Below, piece after piece: positions 52,434 through 62,786 of a stretch of 64,000 nucleotides of DNA (positions are counted from its first letter, which is position 1; the number at the start of each line of letters is the position of its first letter). Source of the stretch: Gemmatimonadales bacterium (GTDB taxonomy: Bacteria; Gemmatimonadota; Gemmatimonadetes; Palauibacterales; Palauibacteraceae); the NCBI GenBank assembly GCA_009840115.1, contig VXOJ01000011.1:1-64000 (forward strand), in the 5' to 3' direction. Made by a program: the position numbers and the translations under genes. The notes beneath the pieces were generated by a model. The model made no database searches. It was not told where the DNA came from and saw only the letters and a program-made list of their open reading frames with translations.

Positions 52434-54866
52434 CTAGTTGCCGATGAGTCTCAGGAAGCGGGGATCGTCGCGCACGCGCTCGAAGTCGTCCGCCTCGGGC
52501 AGGGTGCGCCGCCGTCCGGGGTTCAGTTCCACCGCCCGCTCCAGGGCGTCGAAGGCGTCCTCCTCGCGCCCGCTGTCGAGCAGGAGCGCGGCCAGCGTCA
52601 CCCACGCGTTGTCGTTCTCCGGCGACCGGGCCGAGGCGTCGCGCGCCAGCGCCAGGGCGCCCTCCAGGTCGCCGTCCCGCCTCAGCCGTGAGGCTTCGCG
52701 CAGCATCTGCCCCGAACGGTACATGTCGAGGACCCGGCGCAGTTCGGCGAGCGGTTCGTCGTGGTCGTCCACCCGGATGTCGACGACGCGGTCGCTGTAA
52801 CCGCCGTTCACCCTCGGCGCCACGACGAGGATGGCGCCCGACTGCATGCCGCGCGCGTCGCCGCCGGCCGCCTGCGCGGCGTCGAGCGCGTCCATCAGCC
52901 GCTCCGCGAGCGGTCCCGTGGACGATTCGAACGAGGCCGCCATCGCGTCGACCACCTCGGGCCCGGTGAGGATGTTCCCCTGCGCGCAGTAGTCCACGCC
53001 GCACCTGTGGCCCTTCCAGTCGCTCGCGCCGGTGCCGGTCCAGGCGGCCGTCCGCCCCTGCTGGTCGAGGATGGCGACCTGGCGGCGGTCCCGGCCCTCG
53101 TCGCTCCCGACCATCATCTCGAGGGCCTCCTCCGGCGAGTAGCCGGCCTGGAGGAGCTCGATGCCGATCGCCCCGTACATGGGGTTCGCGGCGGCCTGGT
53201 GGGCGATGATCACGAGGCCGCCCTTCGCGTGCATGGCGCGGTTTCCGGCCCCGAAGGCTTTCGACTGCACGCCCATCCCCAACTCGCCGGTCGCGGGATC
53301 GCGCCCGATGATCGAGTACGTGCCGAGGTAGTTCGGGTCTAGGAGGTTCGCGGCGCCGGAGGCCGGCACCATCTGCGGCTCCGGGACCGTCTCGGGCGAA
53401 GCCCAGGCGCCACCCAGCGCCCGATGGACGGCCAGCCTCGCGAGGGCCAGGTCTCGCGTCGCACCCGCCAGCGCCGCCTCGACGTTCAGCAGCGTACGCA
53501 GGGCGTCGAGGTAGTCGGTGTAGCCCACGACCCCCGACTCGTATCGCTGCGACTGCAGCTCCATCGTCGCCAGCGCCTCCTCGCGCTGAGAGGCGAGGAA
53601 CGCGTGCCGTCGCGTCTCGTTCTCCAGACCGGCGAGGGCGGTTTCGACTTCGTTCACCGCCGTCACCACGGTCCGCCCGTACGCCGCGGCGGCCTCATCG
53701 AAGCGGCCCTCGGCCAGCGCGAGATTGTTCCGGAGGCGGCCGGCCTGGAAGATCGGCGCGGTCAGGTTCGTGATCAGATTCGTGAACCACTGCTGCGCGT
53801 TGAAGAGTTCCCCGGCATCCGCGCTTGCGAGCCCGATGGAACCGGAGAGCGAGAGGGACGGAAGCAGTTGGGCCCGTCGCGCGCCGATGCTGTAGCGCGC
53901 CGCATCCAGCCGCTGGCCCGCCGCCCTCACGTCGGGCCGCTGGTGCAGGAGATCCGCCGGAATTCCGGCGGGGACGGGGTCCGCCGCCAGTTGCGGCTCG
54001 AGCGAGTCGGGCAGGATCGCATCGACATCCTCCCGATAGCCGCCCAACAGAACGGCCATGCGGGCCTCGGCGCTCGTGAGCTGCGTCTCGAGCTGCGGCA
54101 GCCCCGCCTGCGTGTTCCTGAGGTCCTGGCGAACCTGGGACAGCGTCCAGGAGTCGATCAGGCCGCGATCGTAGCTGGTGGAAGCCAGCGACTCGCGTTC
54201 GAGCAGCACCTCCACCGTCTCGCGGGCCAGTCCGGTCTGCCGCCGCAAGGTGACGATATCGAAGTACGTGGTGATGGTCTCGGCCAGGATGCCGATCCGC
54301 GCCGCGTGGAAATCCGACTCCGAGGCCAGGTATTCCGACCCCGCCGCCCGCGCGTCGTTGCGGGCGCGTCCCCAGAAGTCCAGCTCCCAGGCGAAATCCG
54401 CGCTGACCGCATACGTCGTCAGATCGATTCGGTCCGGAAACACGAAACCCGCGATCGAATCCCCCGGACCGCCCAGCCCGAGGGCCTGTATCTGCGCGCC
54501 GATGCCGGCGTCCGTCGGCGTGTCGGTATCGGTGACGTTTCCGCTGGCCCCCACGCTCGGGAAGAGGTCGGCCCGCGCGATGCTCGCCCTCGCGCGAGCC
54601 TGCCGGACGCGCGCGACCCCCGCGGCGAGGTCGAAGTTGGAGGCGAGCACGGAGTCGACCACGGCGTCGAGCACCGGATCCCGGAACGTCGTCCACCACT
54701 GCAGCGCCTCGTACGTCCCCGGCTGCAACTCCGCCGAGAAATCCTCCGGCATCTCCGCCACCGGTTCCGGAAGGGACGGCCCTGGAGCCAGCGAACAGGC
54801 GGAGAAAAGCAGGAGCGGGGCGGCCCCCGGCCATTTCGTCACACGCGGTGCTCCCGTGCGCGTCAT
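52434..54866 (-). CDS. TolC/NodT-type outer-membrane channel fused to DUF1028 and TPR-like domains
   Basis: An 810-residue protein. Residues 1-480 are a NodT-family outer-membrane factor: lipobox near LLLFSAC, ALQWWTTFRDPVLDAVVDSV, ADFAWELDFWGRARNDARAA, LLHQRPDVRAAGQRLDAARY and RYESGVVGYTDYLDALRTLL. Residues about 495-690 match DUF1028 (GTYSIIGRDPATGELGMGVQ, AAWTGTGASDWKGHRCGVDY, AQGNILTGPEVVDAMAAS), which is normally a separate protein starting at that point. The last 85 residues hold TPR-like helices. A single uninterrupted frame joins them. No adaptor or pump gene lies nearby. The DUF1028 part would sit in the periplasm beyond the channel's end, an unusual arrangement; an assembly or indel error joining two genes is possible. 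Confidence 0.82.
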   Translation of the reverse strand: MTRTGAPRVTKWPGAAPLLLFSACSLAPGPSLPEPVAEMPEDFSAELQPGTYEALQWWTTFRDPVLDAVVDSVLASNFDLAAGVARVRQARARASIARADLFPSVGASGNVTDTDTPTDAGIGAQIQALGLGGPGDSIAGFVFPDRIDLTTYAVSADFAWELDFWGRARNDARAAGSEYLASESDFHAARIGILAETITTYFDIVTLRRQTGLARETVEVLLERESLASTSYDRGLIDSWTLSQVRQDLRNTQAGLPQLETQLTSAEARMAVLLGGYREDVDAILPDSLEPQLAADPVPAGIPADLLHQRPDVRAAGQRLDAARYSIGARRAQLLPSLSLSGSIGLASADAGELFNAQQWFTNLITNLTAPIFQAGRLRNNLALAEGRFDEAAAAYGRTVVTAVNEVETALAGLENETRRHAFLASQREEALATMELQSQRYESGVVGYTDYLDALRTLLNVEAALAGATRDLALARLAVHRALGGAWASPETVPEPQMVPASGAANLLDPNYLGTYSIIGRDPATGELGMGVQSKAFGAGNRAMHAKGGLVIIAHQAAANPMYGAIGIELLQAGYSPEEALEMMVGSDEGRDRRQVAILDQQGRTAAWTGTGASDWKGHRCGVDYCAQGNILTGPEVVDAMAASFESSTGPLAERLMDALDAAQAAGGDARGMQSGAILVVAPRVNGGYSDRVVDIRVDDHDEPLAELRRVLDMYRSGQMLREASRLRRDGDLEGALALARDASARSPENDNAWVTLAALLLDSGREEDAFDALERAVELNPGRRRTLPEADDFERVRDDPRFLRLIGN

Positions 54867-54873
54867 CGCGTGC

Positions 54874-55590
54874 TCAGGGCGCGATGCTGAAGCCGAACAC
54901 GAGGTGTGCCCGGTCCTGATCGGGATTCAGGATGTACGCGACGCTCACCGGCACGGCGAAGGTCTCCGTGATCGCGAGGTCCTTGCTCGCCGTGACGCCC
55001 AGGTTCACCAGGGCCGCTTCGTCGGTGCCGTAGAAGTCGCTCTCGCCGCCCACAAACCCCATGTGCAGCCCGACACCCACTCCGGAGATCTCGAAGGGCA
55101 CGCCCACCTCCGCGTACAGCACGCTGCTCTTGGTAAGCACGCCTCCGAACAGGGAGATCGGGAAGGTCTCCGGACCCGAGAAGGCGAGCGACATCTCCAC
55201 CGTGTGCGCCGCCCCGGCCCCGAAGCCTGCGTCGGCGCCGGGCGAGGGGAAGTAGTAGTCGGTGATTCCGACGGCGACGGAGAGGCCCGATTCGGCCGTC
55301 ACCGTGTAGGTCGCCCAGAGGTCGTTCTCGTTGGCGGAGGCCCCCGACGCGGAAATGGAGTACGAACCCCACGCCCCGAACTCGAGCCCTCCGGCCCCGA
55401 AGGTGATCGCGGGCTGCACGGCCATGGATTCGCCGAAGTCGACGCCGCGCCAGACGTAGCGGCTCACGACGTCGGCCCCGATCGAGGCGGATTGCCCCCA
55501 CACGGGAACGGCAAAGGCGAAGAGGGCCGTGACGGCGGCGGCAAGCCGGAGGCCCCGGAACCGGAAAGAATCAACGCGGATCACGGGCAC
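54874..55590 (-). CDS. TorF-like putative porin (Gcw_chp family)
   Basis: A 238-residue exported barrel (signal LRLAAAVTALFAFAVPVWG). The opening SASIGADVVSRYVWRGVDFG is the hallmark of the TorF/Gcw_chp family, and the strands alternate to a C-terminal AHLVFGFSIAP. In many bacteria such genes lie near an ammonium transporter, as here (amtB at 59012). GTG 55590 follows GAGGAG and overlaps the transglutaminase stop by ten bases. Confidence 0.75.
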   Translation of the reverse strand: MPVIRVDSFRFRGLRLAAAVTALFAFAVPVWGQSASIGADVVSRYVWRGVDFGESMAVQPAITFGAGGLEFGAWGSYSISASGASANENDLWATYTVTAESGLSVAVGITDYYFPSPGADAGFGAGAAHTVEMSLAFSGPETFPISLFGGVLTKSSVLYAEVGVPFEISGVGVGLHMGFVGGESDFYGTDEAALVNLGVTASKDLAITETFAVPVSVAYILNPDQDRAHLVFGFSIAP

Positions 55591-56453
55591 GATGCTTCTC
55601 CTCTCTCAATGGTGACCCGGGTGCGAAGCATCGACTCCGCCGAACCCCGGAAGACGCCGCGAGTGGGCGGAACATCGGCATAATCGCGGCCCACCGCGAC
55701 CCGCACATGGCGCACATCGCATTGTGTGTCGTTGGTCGGATCGAAGCCGACCCATCCCGCGCCGGGAAACCAGCTCTCGACCCAGGCGTGGCTTTCGCCG
55801 CTCGTCACGCCGCCGCCGTTGCCGCTGTCCGGACCCAGATAGCCGGACACGTAACGGGTCGGGATCCCCCAGCCCCGCAGGACCGAGGCCATGACGTGAG
55901 CGTAGTCCTGGCACACACCCTCACGGCTCTCGAGGATGCGCTCGATCGGCGAATCCACGGCGGTCGTACCTGGAATATAATCAAACGACTCGTGGAGCCG
56001 GCTCCGGAGGGCCGTGGCGGTCGCCAGCGGATCATCCCCGCGTTCGAGGCCGCAGCTCTTGATGAAATCGGCGAGGAGCGGCGAGGAGCGGACGAAACGG
56101 CTGGGCTGCAGCATCAGCCCGAGTTCGGGAGCGCTCGTCGCGGCCTCGAGCCGGACCCATGCCTCTTCCCCGACCTCCGCGGGCGCCTCCGGTATCGGAC
56201 CCACCTCCACGGTCGAACGTCCGACGATCGAGAGACGGCGGTGCGTGCCGGGGCGATCGAAGAAGTGGCCCCGGTTGTGGAAGGGTCCTTCGAATTCGAA
56301 CACGGGGCCGGACGGGTCGGTCTCGATCGCGAACCCGCGCACGACCTGCCTCCGATCCTGCACGGGGTGCAGATAGAGCGTCATGACGGACCCCCGAACC
56401 GGCGCGCTGTACACGAACTCGACCGCGTGTTCGATCGTGTAGCGCGCGATCAT
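55581..56453 (-). CDS. Transglutaminase-like cysteine protease family protein
   Basis: A 290-residue protein with an N-terminal bacterial transglutaminase-like domain (YTIEHAVEFVYSAPVRGSVM; RGFAIETDPSG) and a core with catalytic Cys in EGVCQDYAHVMASVLRGWGI, His in SGESHAWVESWFPGAGW and Asp in GFDPTND. It overlaps the alpha-E gene by four bases (ATGA). This triad of genes is found together widely; a peptide or cell-wall modification is the usual inference, but no substrate is known. Confidence 0.9.
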   Translation of the reverse strand: MIARYTIEHAVEFVYSAPVRGSVMTLYLHPVQDRRQVVRGFAIETDPSGPVFEFEGPFHNRGHFFDRPGTHRRLSIVGRSTVEVGPIPEAPAEVGEEAWVRLEAATSAPELGLMLQPSRFVRSSPLLADFIKSCGLERGDDPLATATALRSRLHESFDYIPGTTAVDSPIERILESREGVCQDYAHVMASVLRGWGIPTRYVSGYLGPDSGNGGGVTSGESHAWVESWFPGAGWVGFDPTNDTQCDVRHVRVAVGRDYADVPPTRGVFRGSAESMLRTRVTIERGEASCP

Positions 56454-57442
56454 GACGGGAGCCCCGCGGTCACCGGGTAGTCGACGTAGGTGGCCTGCAC
56501 GAGGTCGTGCAGGGTCCGGCTGTCGCGCGTCAGAGATCCGAAGACCTCCCCGGATGCGGCATCGGGCGCGTCGGATGCGGCATCCGCCTCGCCCGGATCG
56601 AGTTCGAGGGCCGCCGAGATGCGAAGCGCCAGGCGGTGCGGCGCGGCGAGGGGCGGGCGCCCGCCCGCCGGGTCGATTCCTCGCAGCGTGGACTCGATCC
56701 GGCCGGTCGCGAAGTGCAGCGAGCGGGAAACCTCCGGGTTCCGCATCAGAAAGCCGAGCACGGAACCGCGCTGCAACGTGAGCGACCGGTCCCGGCGGTA
56801 GGGTTCGAAGGCGCCGCACACGCGCAGCAGATCGGCCCAGGCGAGGGCCAGGCCGTCGCCGCCCGGCCGCGCGATCCGATCCCACACGTCGAGCAGCACG
56901 ATCTGCTGCTGCAGCCGTTCCACGTAGCGGCCGAGTTCGAGGAAGCGCCACGCGTCGTCCCGCGCCATGTTCGCGTCCACGACCCCGGCGAGAAGGCGGA
57001 GCCGGTCGATCACCTCGCTCACCAGAGCCGCCGGGCCTTCGCCCCAGGCGTCGGCGAACTCCGTCTCCTGGAGCCAGAGGTATCCCTGGTTCAGGCACAC
57101 CCACACGCGCAGGGGCAGTCGGGGCCGGATCTCCCTGGCGTTCTCCCGCGCCATCCCCCAGCACGAGATCATCGACGCCGGGTTCGTCGTGTCCTCGACG
57201 AGGCCGCCGGTCAACGTGTAGGCATCCGCGATGAGGAAGGCTTCGGCCTCGTCCACATCGGCCGGCGCCTGGGGCGGGGGCTGACTGAGGGCCCGATACA
57301 CGACGCGCCACCCGAGGGCGAGTTCGTCGGCGTCCGCATCCACGAGGCGGGTCAGCTGATACTCGAGCAGGCGGGCCGTGTTTTCGGTCCGTTCCGCGTA
57401 GCGGCCAAGCCAGTAGAAGTTCGCCGCCATCCGGGCTAGCAT
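56450..57442 (-). CDS. Alpha-E domain-containing protein
   Basis: A 330-residue all-alpha protein beginning MLARMAANFYWLGRYAERTE, the signature of the alpha-E family, with LELGRYVERLQQQIVLLDVW further on. The family has no assigned reaction but is nearly always found with a circularly permuted ATP-grasp and a transglutaminase, as here. It lies between those two genes in the same direction. Confidence 0.9.
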   Translation of the reverse strand: MLARMAANFYWLGRYAERTENTARLLEYQLTRLVDADADELALGWRVVYRALSQPPPQAPADVDEAEAFLIADAYTLTGGLVEDTTNPASMISCWGMARENAREIRPRLPLRVWVCLNQGYLWLQETEFADAWGEGPAALVSEVIDRLRLLAGVVDANMARDDAWRFLELGRYVERLQQQIVLLDVWDRIARPGGDGLALAWADLLRVCGAFEPYRRDRSLTLQRGSVLGFLMRNPEVSRSLHFATGRIESTLRGIDPAGGRPPLAAPHRLALRISAALELDPGEADAASDAPDAASGEVFGSLTRDSRTLHDLVQATYVDYPVTAGLPS

Positions 57443-57487
57443 CGCCCGTCGCCCCTCACCCGGCCGCCATGCACGGCGAATCCGCCG

Positions 57488-58987
<1,500 letters not shown>

Positions 58988-59011
58988 CGAACGCTACCCG
59001 TGGGCGGACGC

Positions 59012-60451
59012 TCAGTCCGCGTCGCGGAAGTCGTTGTCGTCGTCGGGATCCACCATCAGGACGAACTCCGGATAGGCGTCGATCCCGAGTTCCGCCGCGT
59101 CCTGGCCGATGCTCTCGACGCTCCGCGACACGCGAACGCCCAGCGTCCTGTCCAGCACCGTCCAGAAGATCCAGGAAACGGAGAAGACGAACACGCCGAC
59201 GGCCGCCACGCCGGTCAACTGCGGGACGAAATTGCCGCCGGCCGCGATGCAGGTGGCGAGCGTGCCCCAGATGCCGGCGAACAGGTGCGCGGGCACGGCC
59301 CCGACCACGTCGTCGATCCGCCGCACCTCCAGCAGCTTCAGCCCGAACATGCACAGGAGCGAGCCGACGGCGCCGATCAGGATGGCCCACAGCGAGTTGG
59401 TGATGTTCGGTCCCGCCGTGATCGCCACCAGGCCGGAGATCGCCCCGTTGAGCGTGGCGAAAAGGTCGACCCGGCCGAGTATGGACCGCGACAGGCAGAG
59501 CGCCGTGATGACGCCGGCCGCGGCGGCGAGGTTGGTGTTCACGAGGATGTTGCTCATCGACACCGCGTTGACGACGCCCGAGAGGGCGAGTTCGGAGCCG
59601 CCGTTGAAGCCGAACCAGCCCATCCAGAGGATGAACACGCCCAGCGTGACCGCGGGGATGTTCGACGGAGGGGTCGGCTTGATGGAGCCGTCCTTGCGGT
59701 ACTTGCCCCAGCGCGGGCCCACGACGAGCGCGCCCGCGAGCGCCGCCCAGCCGCCGGTCGAGTGCACGATCGTCGAGCCGGCGAAGTCCGTGAAGCCCAT
59801 CTGGTAGAGCCAGCCTTCGCCCCACGTCCACGCGCCGACGATCGGGTAGATGACCGCGGTGAGCCCGCCCACGAAGACGAAGAAGGTCCACAGCTTGACC
59901 CGCTCGGCCAGCGCGCCGGAGACGATCGAGGCGGTCGTGGCGACGAAGACCATCTGGAAGAACCAGTCCGACATCACGGAGTAGTTGTTGTCCCCCGCGG
60001 CTTCTCGAACGGCGGCGGTCGCCGCATCCACGTCGGCGTCGGCCGCCACTGCTTCAATGAGCGCGACCTCCTCGGCGGAGGGGCCGTAGAGGAGGCTGAT
60101 CGAACCGATCACGCTCCCCACATCGACGTACATGAGGTTGTAGCCGATGACGTAGTAGGCGAGACCCGCGATCGCGTACAGTCCGATGTTCTTCATGCAG
60201 ATCATGGACGCGCTCTTGGACCGCACCGACCCGGCTTCGAGCATCGTGAACCCCGCGCACATCCACATCACGAGCACGCCCCAGACGAGGAACGAGTACG
60301 TGTTGAGGACGAACCCGAGATCTCCGGCGACGTCCTGCGCGGCGAGAACCGCCGGCGCCAGGAGGAGGCCCGCGCCGGAGAGCAGCGTGGCGGTTGCGAG
60401 GTTCCTGCCCGCCGCGAACCGGCGGGACCAGCGTACCTGATGGGTGCTCAC
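59012..60451 (-). CDS. amtB: Ammonium transporter AmtB
   Basis: A 479-residue inner-membrane channel with an N-terminal signal-like segment ending VLAAQ. Eleven helices and the Amt signatures are clear: TMLEAGSVRSKSASMICMKN, DFAGSTIVHSTGGWAALAGA (first pore His), FGFNGGSELA, NTNLAAAAG and GAVPAHLFAGIWGTLATCI (second pore His). It conducts ammonium into the cytoplasm. No glnK gene, its usual regulator, lies next to it. GTG 60451 is used; the gap to the divergent porin gene holds the promoters of both. Confidence 0.93.
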   Translation of the reverse strand: MSTHQVRWSRRFAAGRNLATATLLSGAGLLLAPAVLAAQDVAGDLGFVLNTYSFLVWGVLVMWMCAGFTMLEAGSVRSKSASMICMKNIGLYAIAGLAYYVIGYNLMYVDVGSVIGSISLLYGPSAEEVALIEAVAADADVDAATAAVREAAGDNNYSVMSDWFFQMVFVATTASIVSGALAERVKLWTFFVFVGGLTAVIYPIVGAWTWGEGWLYQMGFTDFAGSTIVHSTGGWAALAGALVVGPRWGKYRKDGSIKPTPPSNIPAVTLGVFILWMGWFGFNGGSELALSGVVNAVSMSNILVNTNLAAAAGVITALCLSRSILGRVDLFATLNGAISGLVAITAGPNITNSLWAILIGAVGSLLCMFGLKLLEVRRIDDVVGAVPAHLFAGIWGTLATCIAAGGNFVPQLTGVAAVGVFVFSVSWIFWTVLDRTLGVRVSRSVESIGQDAAELGIDAYPEFVLMVDPDDDNDFRDAD

Positions 60452-60635
60452 GGCAGCTCCTTCTTCAACAGGTTTTTCGTCCGATCATGGCCCTTCGCGA
60501 CTCGCGGTTTAGGTTGCGTCGCTGCTCGGCATCGCGCAACGGGTTCTCGGTGCGCCGGTAGCCGAACGGCGGCGGCCGGCTATCTTCGGGTGTGACCGGA
60601 CGACACCGGAATCTTCGACGAGAGGGCAAATCGCT

Positions 60636-61694
60636 ATGTGGAAACGCTCCTTCGGAGTGGTCGCCGCATTTGGGCTGGGGCTGACGCTTTCGGCAGTCCA
60701 CCCCCTCCTTGCCCAGGAAATCCGGGCGCGTGGCGGCTCCACCGTCACGGTGGGCGCCCGGGTCCAGGCGCAGTACGAGGCTTCGAGCGTTGACGAGGCG
60801 CCTTCGTCCTTCTTCATCCGCCGCGCGTGGGTGACGATCGACGGGCAACTCAACGATCTCGTTGGAGCCAGGGCGCAGTTCAACATCGACGGCGCATCGG
60901 TTCTGGAAGCGTACCTGGAACTCACGCCGAGCGAGGCGCTGGAGATCCAGCTGGGGCAGTTCAAGAAGGGGATGTCGTATTTCTGGCTGGTGCCCAACTC
61001 CTGGCTCCCGATCATCGAACGAGACGCCAGGGTCACGGGCGTGGATCACTGCCCCGGCGTGGGCAGCGTATGCACCTTCGGCCGCCTCACCGGCGCGCTG
61101 GGCCTGGACAACTACGAGCCGGGCATCCTCGCGCAGGGGCGCTTGAGCGAGCTGTTCGGCTACCGGTTCACGCTCACCAACGGCGAGGGGATCGGGAACA
61201 AGGACGTGAACACCGGGAAGTCGGCCTCGGGCCAGCTCTCGCTCTTCCCGACCGGGGGGAACACGCGCGTGTCCGCCTACTTCGCCCTGGACGAGACGTT
61301 GAACAGCCGGGACGAGACGATGGGCGTCCCGGCCATCGGGGCCGAGGTGGAACTCGGGACCTGGCTCGGCGGCCCCCACCTGATCGCCAACGTTCTGCAG
61401 GGCCGCAACTGGAAGCTGAACGATGACGCGAAGTTCTCCGCCTTCCAGTTCATGGCCTTCTGGTATCTTCCCACCGCGCCGGAGTCCGGGTTCTCGGGGA
61501 TCGAGCCGATGCTTCGGGTGAGCTGGGTCGATTCCGGCGCGGAACATCCGGAGAAGGTCACCGGGACGGTGGTCACGCCCGGCGTCATGGTGTACTTCAC
61601 GGGCCGCAACGGGATCTCCACGAACGTGGACTTCTACAGCTCTGGCGGCCGGTCGGACTGGTCCTGGAAGGTGCAGGCGTTCGCTTTCTTCTGA
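60636..61694 (+). CDS. OprP/OprO-like phosphate-selective porin
   Basis: A 352-residue exported barrel (signal FGVVAAFGLGLTLSAVHPLL, then AQ). Family features: VTVGARVQAQYEASSVDEAP, SFFIRRAWVTIDGQLNDLVG and FFWLVPNSWL-type strand, then GRLSELFGYRFTLTNGEGIG, ending with a terminal Phe (AFAFF) needed for barrel assembly. The group is anion-selective, often for phosphate or pyrophosphate; selectivity here is not established. It ends ahead of a strong terminator. Confidence 0.8.
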   Translation: MWKRSFGVVAAFGLGLTLSAVHPLLAQEIRARGGSTVTVGARVQAQYEASSVDEAPSSFFIRRAWVTIDGQLNDLVGARAQFNIDGASVLEAYLELTPSEALEIQLGQFKKGMSYFWLVPNSWLPIIERDARVTGVDHCPGVGSVCTFGRLTGALGLDNYEPGILAQGRLSELFGYRFTLTNGEGIGNKDVNTGKSASGQLSLFPTGGNTRVSAYFALDETLNSRDETMGVPAIGAEVELGTWLGGPHLIANVLQGRNWKLNDDAKFSAFQFMAFWYLPTAPESGFSGIEPMLRVSWVDSGAEHPEKVTGTVVTPGVMVYFTGRNGISTNVDFYSSGGRSDWSWKVQAFAFF

Positions 61695-61721
61695 TCGGGC
61701 CCGGACGGGCCGCGACGAATC

Positions 61722-61783
61722 AACGGATCAGGGGGCGCGCTGGCGATCCGGCGCGCCCCCTGATCCGTTTCCCGGTCTTTTTT
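61722..61783 (+). terminator. Strong intrinsic terminator after the OprP-like porin
   Basis: AACGGATCAGGGGGCGCGC (61722-61740) pairs with GCGCGCCCCCTGATCCGTT (61751-61769): a 19-bp stem, perfect, with a 10-base loop. A T-rich stretch with six Ts follows at 61778-61783. It terminates the porin transcript; on the minus strand there is no matching T-run. Confidence 0.9.
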
Positions 61784-62117
61784 ACTTGAAGCTCGCCTGA
61801 GCTTCCTCGACCGTATCGAAGACCTTGGTCAGCCGCACGAAGCCGCTGACCTCCAGCACTTCGAGGATATTCTCCGGGACTTGGCACAGGGCGAGCCCGC
61901 CGCCGGCCTGGTTGGTCTTGCGGATGGCGATCAACAGCGCCCGCAGCCCGGCACTGCTGATATAGCGCAGGCTCCCGCAATCCAGGACCAGGTTGGTCGC
62001 TCCCCCATCGATGATGCCGGAGAGCTCCCCGTCGAAGTCCTTGGCATTGCTGGAGTCTACGCGCCCGCTGACCACCCCTACGGCGGTATCTCCCGAATAG
62101 CTGGTCTCAATGTTCAT
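61782..62117 (-). CDS. STAS-domain anti-anti-sigma factor
   Basis: A 111-residue RsbV/SpoIIAA-like protein. The phosphorylated Ser lies in YISSAGLRALLIAIRKTNQA, preceded by LVLDCGSL. Unphosphorylated, the family captures its partner kinase and frees the sigma factor. The start overlaps the end of the RsbW-like gene by 11 bases, so the two are made together. A cytosolic switch; the controlled sigma factor is not in the window. Confidence 0.92.
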   Translation of the reverse strand: MNIETSYSGDTAVGVVSGRVDSSNAKDFDGELSGIIDGGATNLVLDCGSLRYISSAGLRALLIAIRKTNQAGGGLALCQVPENILEVLEVSGFVRLTKVFDTVEEAQASFK

Positions 62118-62550
62118 CTGGCGATTCCTCGGTTCCGGCAGCCCCCAGCGGCTGCCTTAGGGTAAGGCAGTTGAAACCCTCGACCCGCTCGTACGCAAGC
62201 GTGTCAATAAACGACTTCGTAAGGTGGATGCCAAGCCCCCCGATGGGACGATCCTCCGCCGCAAGGCTTATGTCGGGGGTCTCCGCGTCCTCCAGCGGGT
62301 TGAAGGGTTGGCCGTTGTCCCGAATCGTGATCTCAATGTCGGCGTCTCCGAGGCGAATGTCCACCGTGATGACCGGATCATCCTTAACTCCCTCGAATCC
62401 ATAGGAAACGACGTTCGTCAGGAGTTCGTCCAGCGAGAGCTGAAAACGGAAGATGATGTCGTTGGAAAGCCCGCGCTCGAGGCAGAAGCGCTCGACCTCG
62501 TCCACCACGCGACGTGGCTCGCTCGGGTCCGGCTTGACGGCGATCCGCAC
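62107..62550 (-). CDS. RsbW-like serine kinase/anti-sigma factor (HATPase)
   Basis: A 147-residue GHKL ATPase. LDELLTNVVSYGFEG is the N-box (Asn), IRDNGQPFNPLE the G1 box with Asp and Gly, and GGLGIHLTKSFIDTLAYER the G2 box. It phosphorylates the STAS partner and may bind a sigma factor. GTG 62550 with GGAG-type bases upstream sets the start. It overlaps the STAS gene, and stands back to back with the phosphatase-response regulator gene. Confidence 0.88.
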   Translation of the reverse strand: MRIAVKPDPSEPRRVVDEVERFCLERGLSNDIIFRFQLSLDELLTNVVSYGFEGVKDDPVITVDIRLGDADIEITIRDNGQPFNPLEDAETPDISLAAEDRPIGGLGIHLTKSFIDTLAYERVEGFNCLTLRQPLGAAGTEESPDEH

Positions 62551-62786
62551 TCCCGCTCCGCTCCTGTTGGCTGGCTGCACACTCGCTGTTCCGGACGCCC
62601 TTGGCGCCGCAACGACGCACGCTGCCGAGGTTCGACATATTGCGCGGCCGGTCCCCGGTTGTGGAGATTCCCGCACCGCAGCGCGGGGACCCCCGCGCCA
62701 AGATCGACAGGGACGATGACGACTGGACGCGGTTTCGGACAAGGGCGGGAACCCGTGACCGACGATTCACCTCAACCGAGGCCTCG

